Shown here one piece after another: positions 34,418 through 43,662 of a stretch of DNA of 64,000 bases; positions within the stretch are counted from its first letter, which is position 1; each line of letters opens with the position of its first letter. A program made the position numbers and the translations under genes. The DNA is from Bog-532 sp963775825. GTDB lineage: Bacteria > Actinomycetota > Actinomycetes > Streptosporangiales > Streptosporangiaceae. The stretch lies in assembly GCA_963775825.1 (NCBI GenBank), contig CAVZKY010000032.1:124001-188000 (forward strand). The letters run 5' to 3'. The notes below the pieces were generated by a model. The model was not told the origin of the DNA and did no database searches. It saw only the letters and a list, made by a program, of their open reading frames with translations.

Positions 34418-35584
34418 TCATCCGCCCGGAAGCAGCCCGCCAGGGCCCATCAAATCTAATGGGCCGATGTAGTCGATAGTTACAGCGTCGTGATCGAGCG
34501 TCACCGATGTCATCATTTGCCCGCGGCGTGTGATATTCCAAGTGTCGCCGTTCACAGGATCATTTACCTCGCTGGCGCCGCAACATATCGCGGGAGTGAA
34601 CTGCACGGGGGTGAATTTCGGCATGCATGAGGTCGGCTCGTCTCCGTCTGGCGCCTCCATGATCCATTCGGCGGATCTGCCACTGAACGAGGCACCCGGC
34701 GGCGGTTCCAGAGTGAGGGAAAAGTGCTGGCCTGTCGTGGCATTGACGAAGCGAAGTACACCCGTCCGGCCGGCGGATGCCGTCAGGGCATTTTCCTGCC
34801 TGCCGGTGCTGTAGGGGTAGTACAACTCACGGATGTGCCCGACGGCATCGAGGTCGTTGACGCGCTGCTGGTTGTTGAACGGGGTCTGGTACCCGCCCAG
34901 TGGGCTGCCCGGCGCAGTCGACGGCGGCATCGGGCCAGCGTAGTGGACTGAGCAGTAGACAGTATCTCCCGGGCTAACCGCGAAATTACTGATGTTTGTT
35001 TGGAAGATATAGCTGGGCGAGTTCGGGTGGTCGAGTGCGAACCACTCGCACCACGCTACGTACGAGGCGTTTCCGCTGGCATCCACCCGTTGTTCCATGC
35101 CGGCTCGGAGACTGTCGTCAGTACCGTAGGTACCGTTGATCCCCACCCAGGATGCTGAGTTCCAGCCGCCCTCTGAGCCCTGCGGCTCCCCTGACGGGGA
35201 AACTCTCGGGATCACCCAGTGACCGGTCACCGACGTCCAGCTTCCCCCTATGGATGCGCCCGCCCAGTTTTGGCTGGTGAAGCCGTTGGCCGAAACACGC
35301 CTGGCCCGCCTCAGATTATGCGTCCTGCCGATCTGCGGCTCAAGGTGGGGAATAGTAAGGTCCTCTGCGCACCAGACACGCGAGAAGGTTCTATCCCAGG
35401 CAGCGCGCAGAGCCGCGTCGTCTCCCGGTCCCGGCCGACGCCAGAGGAGCCCATGATCGATCAGGGCGGTCGTGCTGGCCATCCGCGGGTCAAAGTCCTC
35501 AACAGCCCCCACCGACGCCACTGCTCCGGGGATGTTAGTCGGGGTGACCGCGTAGGGAAGATCACGCTTTTGGCAGCGCTGCAT
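34418..35584 (-). CDS. G1-family (eqolisin-like) peptidase homologue
   Basis: 388 residues from ATG 35584; an upstream in-frame ATG (35722) is possible. The fold is recognisable: S-Q-N-W-A-G-A, S-V-T-G-H-W-V-I-P, A-S-W-V-G-I-N-G, then Y-V-A-W-C-E-W-F, V-S-P-G-D-T-V-Y-C-S-V-H-Y and S-A-E-W-I-M-E, where the final Glu is the catalytic one. The catalytic Gln, normally in L-Q-A-G-V-E-Q of bacterial members, is Arg (L-R-A-G-M-E-Q; CGA codon). No signal peptide is visible, although relatives are secreted. It may be an inactive or repurposed homologue. It is divergent from the STAND regulator across 291 bases. Confidence 0.8.
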   Translation of the reverse strand: MQRCQKRDLPYAVTPTNIPGAVASVGAVEDFDPRMASTTALIDHGLLWRRPGPGDDAALRAAWDRTFSRVWCAEDLTIPHLEPQIGRTHNLRRARRVSANGFTSQNWAGASIGGSWTSVTGHWVIPRVSPSGEPQGSEGGWNSASWVGINGTYGTDDSLRAGMEQRVDASGNASYVAWCEWFALDHPNSPSYIFQTNISNFAVSPGDTVYCSVHYAGPMPPSTAPGSPLGGYQTPFNNQQRVNDLDAVGHIRELYYPYSTGRQENALTASAGRTGVLRFVNATTGQHFSLTLEPPPGASFSGRSAEWIMEAPDGDEPTSCMPKFTPVQFTPAICCGASEVNDPVNGDTWNITRRGQMMTSVTLDHDAVTIDYIGPLDLMGPGGLLPGG

Positions 35585-35875
35585 GCTGTCTCTTTCTAAT
35601 TTTCCTGCTCTAGCGAGTCGTGCCTGTTCAGAACTGGCCAGAAGCCTCTTGCCGCCGGCTAGTCCAACAGTGGCCAACGGCCCGCGTGATGACCACACAT
35701 GTGCACCCACAGGAGGACCCACAGGATCGCGTCAATGACTTGGTGCGCACTCAGGCCGGTTACCGCGAAGCGGCTGACGATACTGGCCGGGCCGGATAAT
35801 CTCGGCCCGTACCCTTCCCGCCGTGCTGGGATAGCGCGCATTGGGGCGAGGATTTGCGGAGTGGCCGACAGAATC

Positions 35876-38233
35876 ATGGAACAGCAGCCTGCGCTGGAAT
35901 TCGCCGGGTTGCTGCGGCGACTACGAGGCGAAGCCAAGCTGACACAGGAGGAATTGGCCCAGGCAGCGGGCATTAGTTCGCGGTCGGTCAGTGATCTGGA
36001 GCGGGGCATCAACCGTACCGCCCGCAAGGACACCGCGTTGTTGCTGGCCGACGCCTTGAACCTTGCCGAACCTGCGCGCGCCTTGTTCATCGCCGCGGCC
36101 CGCGGGCGTGCGCCAGCAGAGGAAGTGCTGGCGGTGATGCAAGCAGAAACGCAACGAGCGTCGCCCGCCACATCGAGGCTCGACCCTGGACCCGCACAAC
36201 CGTGGCTGGTACCAGCGCAACTGCCCCTTGACGTGGCCGGATTTACCGGCCGCGAGCGCGAGCTTGAGCAACTCGAAAGCCTGGCCGTCGCGAGGGCTGA
36301 CAACGCAATGGTGATCTGCGTGATCGACGGTACAGCTGGCATTGGAAAGACCGCGCTGGCTGTCCGCTTCGCCCATCGGGTCGCCAGGCAGTATGACGAC
36401 GGCCAGCTATATGTGAACCTGCGGGGGTTCGACCCGCGCCACCGACCCCTGCCACCAGAAGAGGCACTTCGTGGGCTTCTTCACGGCCTTGGCGTGCACC
36501 CCGGACGGATCCCCGTCGATATTGCTGAGCTGGAATCGGCGTACCGAAGCCTGGTCGCTCGCCGACGCGTCATTGTCGTACTGGACAACGCGGCTTCTGT
36601 AGACCAGGTACGCCCGCTGCTTCCCGGCACCCCGTCATGCATGGTGCTGGTGACGAGTCGCAGCAGGCTGGGCGGGCTATCAGCACGCGATGGTGCCCGT
36701 CGCATCACACTAGACGTCCTCGCCCAAGATGAGGCGATGGCATTGCTGTCGTGGATCGTCGGCCGTGCGCGAGTATTCGCAGAGCGGGATGCCTCTAAGG
36801 CCGTGACCAGGTTGTGCGGCCGCCTGCCACTGGCATTGCGCGTTGCCGCCGAATGGGCGGCCGCCCACCCCAGCAGCCCACTGAGCGAGCTCGCCGTCCG
36901 GCTTAGCGATGAGCAGACCCGTCTCGGCGTGCTCGCCACTGATGATGACGAGACAGCTGCGGTGCGTCCGGTGCTCAGCTCGTCTTACCGCTCTCTCGCA
37001 CCTGATACGGCACGGGCCTTCCGCCTGCTTGCCCTACATGCCGGGCTTGAGTTTAGCGTCCTGGCCGCTTCGGCCCTCCTTGCCGTGAGCCCGGCGGCTG
37101 CGGGATGGCTCCTGGAGGCACTGACCAGCCAGCACTTGCTGCAAGAAGGGCGGCCAGGACGCTACCGGTTTCATGACCTACTACGCCTTTACGCAGCCGA
37201 GCGGGCTGAAGACGATGAGGCTCCGGCTGATCGGGCCCACGCGGTGCGGCGGATGCTCGGCTGGTACCTGCAGACCGCGAATGCCACCGATACGGTACTG
37301 ATCCCGGAGCGGCTGCGGCCACCGCGAGAGACGTCACCGGGCATTGCCCCAGAAATCGCCTTTTCCACCCGTGCTGAAGCGCTGGATTGGTGTGAGGTCG
37401 AATGTGCCAACATTATTGCCGCCGTGGGTCAGGCCGCTGACACCGGCCAGTACGATACTGCGTGGAAGCTATGTATGGCGCTTACCGGGTTCTTCTATTT
37501 GCGTAAGCATTGGGCTTACCAGATCTCCGCCTACGACATCGGTCTCAGGGCAGCGCGACATGCCGGTAACGAGTACGGAGAAACGTGGATCCTGATCAAC
37601 CTTGGTGTCGCTTGCCGGGAGCTCGGCCGGTTCGATGAGTCGCTGCGGCACTTCCAGGCGGCACTCGCCATCGCGCGAAAGACCGGCGACGCCTGGGCGC
37701 AAGGCTACGCGCAGACAAACATAGGCGACACCCACCACGCAGCGCAGCGTTTCGAGAACGCAGCGGACCATTATCTGCGCGCTCTGGCTATCGCACAGGA
37801 AATCAAGCAGCGGACAGGCCAAGATCCCGGTCAGGACATCACTTTGACAAGTCTCGCCAACACGTACTGCAGGCTCTCCCGGTACGACGATGCACTCCGC
37901 TGTTCGCGCCGTGCGCTAAATATTGCGCGGGAGAACGGCGACCGGTGGGGCGAAGGCTTCGCGCACCACAGCCTCGGCGACACCTTCCGTGATCTCGGCC
38001 AGTTCAGTGAAGCTATCGATCACCTCCGGCAAGGAGTGGCCATCCGCGAGGAAATCGGCGACCAGCACGGCCTGGCCAGGATCTTGCGCAGCCTGGGCAC
38101 CGCCCTGCGGGATACGGGCCAGATAGACGCGGCACACGCGGCGTGGTCCCAGGCAGTCGCCATCTTCCACGACCTTGGCGACTCACCGCAGGCGGAACTG
38201 CTCACTACTGATTTGAATACTCTCGGCGCTTAG
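35876..38233 (+). CDS. XRE-NB-ARC-TPR regulator (STAND ATPase)
   Basis: 785 residues from ATG 35876. Residues 8-64 form an XRE helix-turn-helix (KLTQEELAQAAGISSRSVSDLE). An NB-ARC ATPase follows with Walker A G-T-A-G-I-G-K-T-A (152-160), Walker B R-V-I-V-V-L-D-N (about 231-238) and a winged-helix segment. The C-terminal third (about 550-780) holds at least five TPR units (for example A-R-K-T-G-D-A-W-A-Q-G-Y-A-Q-T-N-I-G-D). The architecture is that of AfsR/SARP-like regulators lacking the SARP DNA-binding domain. It would integrate a ligand or protein signal through ATP-driven oligomerisation. The divergent G1-like gene is a candidate target. Confidence 0.92.
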   Translation: MEQQPALEFAGLLRRLRGEAKLTQEELAQAAGISSRSVSDLERGINRTARKDTALLLADALNLAEPARALFIAAARGRAPAEEVLAVMQAETQRASPATSRLDPGPAQPWLVPAQLPLDVAGFTGRERELEQLESLAVARADNAMVICVIDGTAGIGKTALAVRFAHRVARQYDDGQLYVNLRGFDPRHRPLPPEEALRGLLHGLGVHPGRIPVDIAELESAYRSLVARRRVIVVLDNAASVDQVRPLLPGTPSCMVLVTSRSRLGGLSARDGARRITLDVLAQDEAMALLSWIVGRARVFAERDASKAVTRLCGRLPLALRVAAEWAAAHPSSPLSELAVRLSDEQTRLGVLATDDDETAAVRPVLSSSYRSLAPDTARAFRLLALHAGLEFSVLAASALLAVSPAAAGWLLEALTSQHLLQEGRPGRYRFHDLLRLYAAERAEDDEAPADRAHAVRRMLGWYLQTANATDTVLIPERLRPPRETSPGIAPEIAFSTRAEALDWCEVECANIIAAVGQAADTGQYDTAWKLCMALTGFFYLRKHWAYQISAYDIGLRAARHAGNEYGETWILINLGVACRELGRFDESLRHFQAALAIARKTGDAWAQGYAQTNIGDTHHAAQRFENAADHYLRALAIAQEIKQRTGQDPGQDITLTSLANTYCRLSRYDDALRCSRRALNIARENGDRWGEGFAHHSLGDTFRDLGQFSEAIDHLRQGVAIREEIGDQHGLARILRSLGTALRDTGQIDAAHAAWSQAVAIFHDLGDSPQAELLTTDLNTLGA

Positions 38234-38617
38234 AGATCCCGACCAACCTGCACGACGCCGCCAGAAGACGCCAACGGCTACTGAGTCGAAGATGCCCTTA
38301 GCCAGGGCTGGGTACCGAGAACATTAAGGGTTCGGCGAATTGTTAGCCCGCTTGCGCGGTGGCGTTGATTGATCATGAGTAAGAATGCCAGCCAGCGCAT
38401 AAATATACGAATACGCAACGTCCTCATTTCGGCAGGACCGGTCGTCTCCGAGGCGTTTCGGTGGGCGATCGTGCCGCGCCAGATCGACCTGATTCGCGCG
38501 CCTCAGCCGATGAGGGCCGAAGGTCTGGCGAGGGCAACAGGTTAATCCACCATGGGCGTCGTACTAAGGATGGATAAGGGTCGCTCGAGTCAACCCGCCG
38601 ATTGTATAGTGACTGGC
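38234..38617. other. Intergenic region, nothing recognised
   Basis: About 380 bases between the STAND gene stop and the DUF5995 gene. Base composition is lower in GC around 38330-38420 than in the flanks. No gene, hairpin with T-run or repeat was identified. Confidence 0.35.
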
Positions 38618-39322
38618 ATGTCGGCCGCCCTGCCTACCCCGGAAGTGCCGGTGACCTCGGTGGCCGGGGCGATCGACCGCATGCGGGCAATCGGGGCGGC
38701 GTTGCCCGGAGCCGATGGGTTCGCGTGCTTCAACCGCATGTACCTGGATGTGACCAGCCAGGTCTACAGCCAGCTCGGACAGGGCTTTTACGCCGATCCC
38801 GCGTTCATGACCCAGCTGGACGTGAACTTTGCCAACCTGTACTTCGCGGCGGCCGACGTGACGGGCAACCCGGCGGCCGTGCCGCTGGCCTGGCGGCCGC
38901 TGGCGGAGCGGCGCGCCGAGGCGGGGATCGAACCGATCCAGTTCGCGCTGGCGGGCATGAACGCCCATATCAACCATGACCTGCCGGTGGCCGTGGTCAG
39001 TACCTGCACAGCCCAGGCCACCTCACCTGAGGCCGGCCGGCATTACGCTGACTACCAGAAAGTGGACCAGTTGCTGGACGCCGCCGAGCAGTCCATCCGG
39101 CAGTCCTTCGAATCCGCCCCTGAGCTGGCCGTTGATCATCATCTGAGCGCGGTGGCCACCTTGACCTCCAACTGGACTATGAACAGCGCCAGGGACCTGG
39201 CGTGGAACAATTCCCTGCTGCTGTGGGCGCTCCGCAATGATCCGTTCGAGCGCGGGCTCTTCCTGGACAGCTTGGCTGCCACGACAGCAGCCGCCAGCCG
39301 GATGCTGCTGGTGGCGGTCTGA
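38618..39322 (+). CDS. DUF5995 family protein
   Basis: 234 residues from ATG 38618; the frame is open 22 codons further. Landmarks: G-F-A-C-F-N-R-M-Y-L-D-V-T, D-P-A-F-M-T-Q-L-D-V-N-F-A-N-L-Y-F, P-L-A-W-R-P-L, M-N-A-H-I-N-H-D-L-P and R-D-L-A-W-N-N-S near the end, all typical of the helical DUF5995 family. It has conserved His and Asp that could bind metal. Function unknown. It precedes the LAL regulator by about 100 bases on the same strand. Confidence 0.85.
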   Translation: MSAALPTPEVPVTSVAGAIDRMRAIGAALPGADGFACFNRMYLDVTSQVYSQLGQGFYADPAFMTQLDVNFANLYFAAADVTGNPAAVPLAWRPLAERRAEAGIEPIQFALAGMNAHINHDLPVAVVSTCTAQATSPEAGRHYADYQKVDQLLDAAEQSIRQSFESAPELAVDHHLSAVATLTSNWTMNSARDLAWNNSLLLWALRNDPFERGLFLDSLAATTAAASRMLLVAV

Positions 39323-39427
39323 GACCGCGGCACGAGCACTCCTGATCAACTGCTGACTACTGGCGCCGCCCGTTCCGGAAACCATTGACCTTTCTCCAGT
39401 ATCGGAAATTGCTGCAAGAATAGGCCG

Positions 39428-42244
39428 ATGGCGCAGGTCTTGTGCCCGGTCGTGATCGGCAGGGACGCCGAACTGAAGGCGGTCGACGCGGCGCTGACGG
39501 CCGCCATGACGGGGCACGGCGGGTGTGTAGTGATCACCGGGGAGCCGGGGATCGGCAAGTCGCGGCTGGTGCTGGAGACGGCCGGCCGGGCGGCCAGCCG
39601 TGGCATCCGGGTCATTACTGGCCGGGCGGTACCGCAGTCAGCGACCGCTGCTTACCGCCCGCTCACGGATGCGCTCGTGCAGCTCCTCCGGGACCGGGCC
39701 GTTCCCGGTGACCCGACCATGGAGCCCTGGCTGCCAGCGCTGGGCGCGCTGCTGCCGGGGATGGCTGGCCTCGCCCCGGCCAGTGGATCGGCCAGTGCAG
39801 AAGTATCACCTGGACTCCGCGGTGAGGCGCTGATCCAGCTTCTCCGGCGCCTCGCGCCCCGCGGCCTGGTCATCGTGCTGGAGGACCTGCACTGGGCCGA
39901 CCCGGACACCGTTGCCCTGATGGAGTACCTGGGCGAGCACCTTGATGGCGAATCGGTGCTGTGCGTACTTACCCTGCGCGCCAACTGGCCGTCGGCCGCA
40001 CTGGAAGTCGCCCGCCGGCAGCGGGGCCGACCGGGCGTACTTCACCTCGAACTTGATCGGCTCAGCGATGAGGACATGGCGCGCATGGTCTATGCCTGCA
40101 TCCCGGAAGCAGGGCCGGAACTCCTGCGCCGGGTGCAGGCCTCCGCCGAAGGAGTACCGCTGCTGGTGGAAGACCTGCTGGCGTCTCCCGGGCTGCCGGA
40201 GTCGTTCACCGAGACGGTCCGCGAGCGCCTGGCCGGGTTCAGCGAACCGCAGCGATCGGTGATCGAGGCCGCTGCCATCCTCGGCCGCCACTTCGATTGG
40301 GAACTGCTGCCGGCCGTGAGCGGCCAGACGGCGGACCTGGTGGCCGGGACGCTAGGGCTGGCGGTTGAGCAACTGCTGGTGAGCGCCGATGGCACGGCCT
40401 TCCGCTTTCGCCATGCGCTGACCCGCGAAGCGCTGCTCGATACCATGCTGCCACCCCGCCAGCGGGACCTGGCCGCGGCGGCGCTCGCCGCGCTCGATGC
40501 CGCACACCCGCGCCTGGAAGGCGGCCTGCGCGAGCTGGCCGTCGACCTGGCGAACCGGGCCGGGGACCGCCGCCGCGCCGGAATGCTGCTGAGCGAGTCC
40601 GGCGGCCAGGCGCTGGCCTGGGGGGCGCTGGCCACCGCGATCGGCACCCTGCGGCGTGCCGCTGACCTCCTCGAAGGCACTCCCGAGCGCGACCAGGCGG
40701 AACTTCTCCTGGTGGAATCCCTGGCCCTGGCCGGGCGGGTCGAAGAGGCCGCGGCGGCCGGCGGCCAGCTCATTACCCGGCTCGGGACCGAGGCGGCAGA
40801 CCTCCGGACGGAGGTCCACCTTCGCCTCAGCCAGGCCGCGGTGGCCGCCTCCCGGTGGCAGATGGCACGTCACCATCTCGCCGCCGCCCGGCGCCTGGCC
40901 GGAACCAGCCCACCGGCTGGTGTGCGCGCCCGCCTGGGCGTCCTCGACGCCGAGGTTGCCTTCGCCGCCGATGACCTCGATGTGGCCCGGCTTCTCGCCG
41001 AGAAGGTCCTCGCCGCCGAAGACGGTGCTCCGGACGTCCGCTGTCACGCGCTGGAACTCATCGGCCGGAGCCACCGGCTGCGTGACCTGTCCGCCGCCCG
41101 CTCCGCGTTCGAGCGCGCGCTGGTCACCGCGGAGACCGCACACCTGCCGTTGTGGCGGCTGCGCGCCCTGCACGAGCTGGGCACCATCGACCTCTTTGAT
41201 CACGCCGGAGTGGAGCGGCTGTCCGAGGCGCGGCACGCCGCCGAGCAGATGGGTGCGCTTAGTACGGTGGCCATCCTGGAGCTCCAGCTCGCCGCGGGCT
41301 ACACCTGCCGCTGGGAACTGGACACCTGTGATGCGTACGGCCAGGCCGCCGTCGCCGGTGCCGAGCGGCTGGGCCTGAACCAGGTCCGGGCCAAGGCGCT
41401 GGCGGTACTGGCGGGCAGCGCCAGCATGCGCGCCGACGCGGAGCAGGCCGAGCGGTACGCCGCCCAGGCCATCGCGGCCGACCCGGACGACCGGATGCTC
41501 GACGGCTTCCGCTGGGCCAGCCGGGGGGCAGTGATTCTGCTCGGTGGCGATGCCGCGGCGGCCGCGGAACCCTACGCCCGGGGAATGGCGATCCTGGCCC
41601 AGCTCCCGCATGCCGAACCGGCCGGACTGCGGGCGCTATGGCCGCTGCTCCTGGCCTCACTTGGTGATCGCCGGGCGGAACGGGCGATCGAGGAGGCCCG
41701 CCGGCTGGGCGTCGGCGCCTTCCGGATGAACCGGAGCGTTATGGGCTACGCCCAGGCGGTTCTGGCCGGGCGAGCCGGGCAGCGGCAGCGGGCCAACGAA
41801 CTGGCGGCAGCCTGCGACGCCGGCTTCACGAACTGCGAGGGCTGGGGGGATCTGGCGAGGTTCTGCGCCGCCCCCGCTGCGCTCGCCGACGGATGGGGCG
41901 ACCCGCTTCGCTGGCTGACCGAGGCCGAGACCGGATTTGATCGCCGGGACCTGCCCCGCCTGGCCGAGCACTGCCGCGAGCTGCTCAAGGAGTCGCAGCC
42001 CAATCCCTGGGTGGCAGCGGGAATCACCGCCAGAGAAGCAGACGTGCTGCGCCTTGTCGCCGACGGTCTGGCCAACAAGCAGATCGCTGCACGGCTGGAT
42101 CTGTCGCCACGCACGGTGGAAAAGCACGTCGAGAACCTGCTGCGCAAGACCGGCGCCCGCTCCCGGACCGGCCTGGTCGCGGCCGCCTCCCCTGCCGCCA
42201 TCCGCGACTCCCAGCGGCCGTCTCCTCCCCCGGCAGCTACATAG
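39428..42244 (+). CDS. Large LuxR-type (LAL) transcriptional regulator
   Basis: 938 residues. An N-terminal AAA domain carries Walker A G-E-P-G-I-G-K-S-R (38-46) and Walker B L-V-I-V-L-E-D-L-H-W-A-D (near 150-160). A long helical TPR-like middle (about 350-850) follows. The C-terminal LuxR HTH (about 863-920: TAREADVLRLVADGLANKQI, LSPRTVEKHVENLLRKTGAR) binds DNA. LAL proteins are typically activators of nearby genes; the cupin and SnoaL-like genes downstream, preceded by repeated TAC(A/G)TAG motifs, are the natural candidates. Confidence 0.95.
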   Translation: MAQVLCPVVIGRDAELKAVDAALTAAMTGHGGCVVITGEPGIGKSRLVLETAGRAASRGIRVITGRAVPQSATAAYRPLTDALVQLLRDRAVPGDPTMEPWLPALGALLPGMAGLAPASGSASAEVSPGLRGEALIQLLRRLAPRGLVIVLEDLHWADPDTVALMEYLGEHLDGESVLCVLTLRANWPSAALEVARRQRGRPGVLHLELDRLSDEDMARMVYACIPEAGPELLRRVQASAEGVPLLVEDLLASPGLPESFTETVRERLAGFSEPQRSVIEAAAILGRHFDWELLPAVSGQTADLVAGTLGLAVEQLLVSADGTAFRFRHALTREALLDTMLPPRQRDLAAAALAALDAAHPRLEGGLRELAVDLANRAGDRRRAGMLLSESGGQALAWGALATAIGTLRRAADLLEGTPERDQAELLLVESLALAGRVEEAAAAGGQLITRLGTEAADLRTEVHLRLSQAAVAASRWQMARHHLAAARRLAGTSPPAGVRARLGVLDAEVAFAADDLDVARLLAEKVLAAEDGAPDVRCHALELIGRSHRLRDLSAARSAFERALVTAETAHLPLWRLRALHELGTIDLFDHAGVERLSEARHAAEQMGALSTVAILELQLAAGYTCRWELDTCDAYGQAAVAGAERLGLNQVRAKALAVLAGSASMRADAEQAERYAAQAIAADPDDRMLDGFRWASRGAVILLGGDAAAAAEPYARGMAILAQLPHAEPAGLRALWPLLLASLGDRRAERAIEEARRLGVGAFRMNRSVMGYAQAVLAGRAGQRQRANELAAACDAGFTNCEGWGDLARFCAAPAALADGWGDPLRWLTEAETGFDRRDLPRLAEHCRELLKESQPNPWVAAGITAREADVLRLVADGLANKQIAARLDLSPRTVEKHVENLLRKTGARSRTGLVAAASPAAIRDSQRPSPPPAAT

Positions 42245-42354
42245 CCCTGGTTTTACCCTCCCGGCCGCTGCACCGACCCGACCCTTCCCCACAGCCGCCA
42301 CATAGTCCCGGCTCCTCCGCCCGGCCACTACGTAGTCCCGGCTGGCATCTACGT
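42238..42354. promoter_or_regulatory. Cluster of TAC(A/G)TAG-type repeats before the cupin gene
   Basis: Similar elements occur at 42238-42252 (TACATAGCCCTGGTT), 42298-42313 (CCACATAGTCCCGGCT) and 42328-42343 (CTACGTAGTCCCGGCT, with the palindrome CTACGTAG), and a partial one near 42349-42354 (CTACGT). They start at the end of the LAL gene and stop about 75 bases before the cupin start. They could be binding sites of the LAL regulator; the role is inferred. Confidence 0.45.
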
Positions 42355-42430
42355 GTTGTTCCCGATGTGACGGCGGGCAGCCGGCTGGCACGCTGGCCTG
42401 GCCAGGCAGGCCGAGGGAAGGCGCCACCAG

Positions 42431-42949
42431 ATGCTCGAAGCCGCGAGACCGACCGTGGCGGTCAAGAACATCGATGCGCCCGATGAGCGGCACGCGTTCG
42501 AACACGCCTCGCTCAACGTGGTCAACCTGCCCGGCGTCACGATCGCCCGCACTGTCTATCAGCCGGGCTGGAAGTGGTCAACCCACATGAAGCCGGTCGT
42601 CGGCACGGATGCCTGCCAGGCGGCGCACACCGGCTTCATTATCTCTGGCCGGTTCCACGCCCGCATGGACGACGGCCGCGAATACGACTTTGGCCCGGGT
42701 GACGCGCACGTGGTGTCGGCCGGTCACGACGCCTGGGTGGAAGGCGATGAGCCGTGCGTCGCGTTCGACGTCGCTTTCACCGGGCGTGCCGTGGCCGGGC
42801 ATGTCGGCCGCTGCCCGTGCGGGGTTGAGTTCCGGGTCGCCAGCGACGACCAGTTCGGCCTCCTTGTCGCCGCCATCCGCGAGCACGCGCACGGCTCCCA
42901 CGGGCACGAGCTCACCATCCAGCAGGTGCTCGCGGAGGTGACGGCATGA
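42431..42949 (+). CDS. Cupin-domain protein
   Basis: 172 residues. Cupin-like strands: G-V-T-I-A-R-T-V-Y-Q-P-G-W-K-W-S-T-H, T-G-F-I-I-S-G-R-F-H-A-R-M-D-D-G-R-E, and F-G-P-G-D-A-H-V-V-S-A-G-H-D-A-W-V. The C-terminal C-P-C-G-V-E-F-R adds two Cys. It is a small soluble barrel, possibly metal-binding through His, without evident enzyme identity. The stop overlaps the start of the SnoaL-like gene (ATGA), showing co-translation. It is probably under control of the LAL regulator. Confidence 0.82.
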   Translation: MLEAARPTVAVKNIDAPDERHAFEHASLNVVNLPGVTIARTVYQPGWKWSTHMKPVVGTDACQAAHTGFIISGRFHARMDDGREYDFGPGDAHVVSAGHDAWVEGDEPCVAFDVAFTGRAVAGHVGRCPCGVEFRVASDDQFGLLVAAIREHAHGSHGHELTIQQVLAEVTA

Positions 42950-43506
42950 TCAGCTCCGGCCTGGGCGGCTCCGGCCTGGGCGGCACCGGCCTGGGCGGCA
43001 CCAGCCTGGGCGGCACCGGCCTGGGCGGCACGGCCTGCAGCCTGGGCGGCACACGCCTGGAGAGCCGGGTGGCGGACTGGGTTGCCGGCGCCACCCTCGA
43101 CGATGCCGCAGCTGTGCGGGCGGTAATCGAGGCCTACGGCGATCGGCTGGCCGCGGCCGATGTAGCCGGCGTCGTCAGCCAGTTCACCGGCAACGCCGCC
43201 GCCATGCAGCCCGGGCTCGAAACCGTCGTAGGGAGTCAGCAGCTTACGGCCAGCTACGACACCGCTCTGGAGAATATGCGCCTGGACTTTACGTTCCGAT
43301 CCGACGACATCACCGTCCAAGGCGACCTCGCGGCCGTCCGGGCCACCAGCCAGGGGACGATCACGATCCGCGCTACCGGCGAGACGCAACCAGCGCGCCT
43401 CCGGCAACTGTTCGTTCTGGAACGAACGGGGGCCGGCTGGAAGATCGCGCACTACATGTACCAGCTGATGCCGGAGCAGTCCGGAGGGGGCTGCTCCGGC
43501 ATCTAG
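42946..43506 (+). CDS. SnoaL/ketosteroid-isomerase-like protein with N-terminal Gly-Leu repeats
   Basis: 186 residues. Residues about 4-37 are a low-complexity repeat of G/S-L-G-G-T/S units; then an NTF2-like domain (about 55-175): A-V-R-A-V-I-E-A-Y-G-D-R-L-A-A-A-D-V, N-M-R-L-D-F-T-F-R, T-Q-P-A-R-L-R-Q-L-F-V-L-E-R and W-K-I-A-H-Y-M-Y. Such domains act as isomerases, hydratases or small binding proteins. The repeat could be a linker or a product of slippage. It overlaps the cupin stop by four bases, so the two work together. Confidence 0.8.
   Translation: MISSGLGGSGLGGTGLGGTSLGGTGLGGTACSLGGTRLESRVADWVAGATLDDAAAVRAVIEAYGDRLAAADVAGVVSQFTGNAAAMQPGLETVVGSQQLTASYDTALENMRLDFTFRSDDITVQGDLAAVRATSQGTITIRATGETQPARLRQLFVLERTGAGWKIAHYMYQLMPEQSGGGCSGI
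42952..43056. repeat. Short Gly-Leu-coding tandem repeat (15-bp unit)
   Basis: Six near-copies of GGCCTGGGCGGCACC-type units in the first codons of the SnoaL-like gene, encoding G/S-L-G-G-T/S. The unit is five codons, so the frame is kept if copy number changes. Confidence 0.75.
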
Positions 43507-43662
43507 CGAATCCGCCACCCGGGACTCGGGCACTTTCCGTTGTCCGCCGGCCGTCGTCCAGCACGACGCAGCGCCGGCCGTCATGTTGGTCTACCTGCCG
43601 TACAGGGGCCGTGCAGGTAGACGAGCTACCGGCCGTAGCTGGAGGACCAGGCGCTGCGGCAG

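Noticed and set aside
40352..41611. A 419-codon minus-strand frame inside the LAL gene
   Set aside because: An antisense shadow of a strongly supported LAL coding region.
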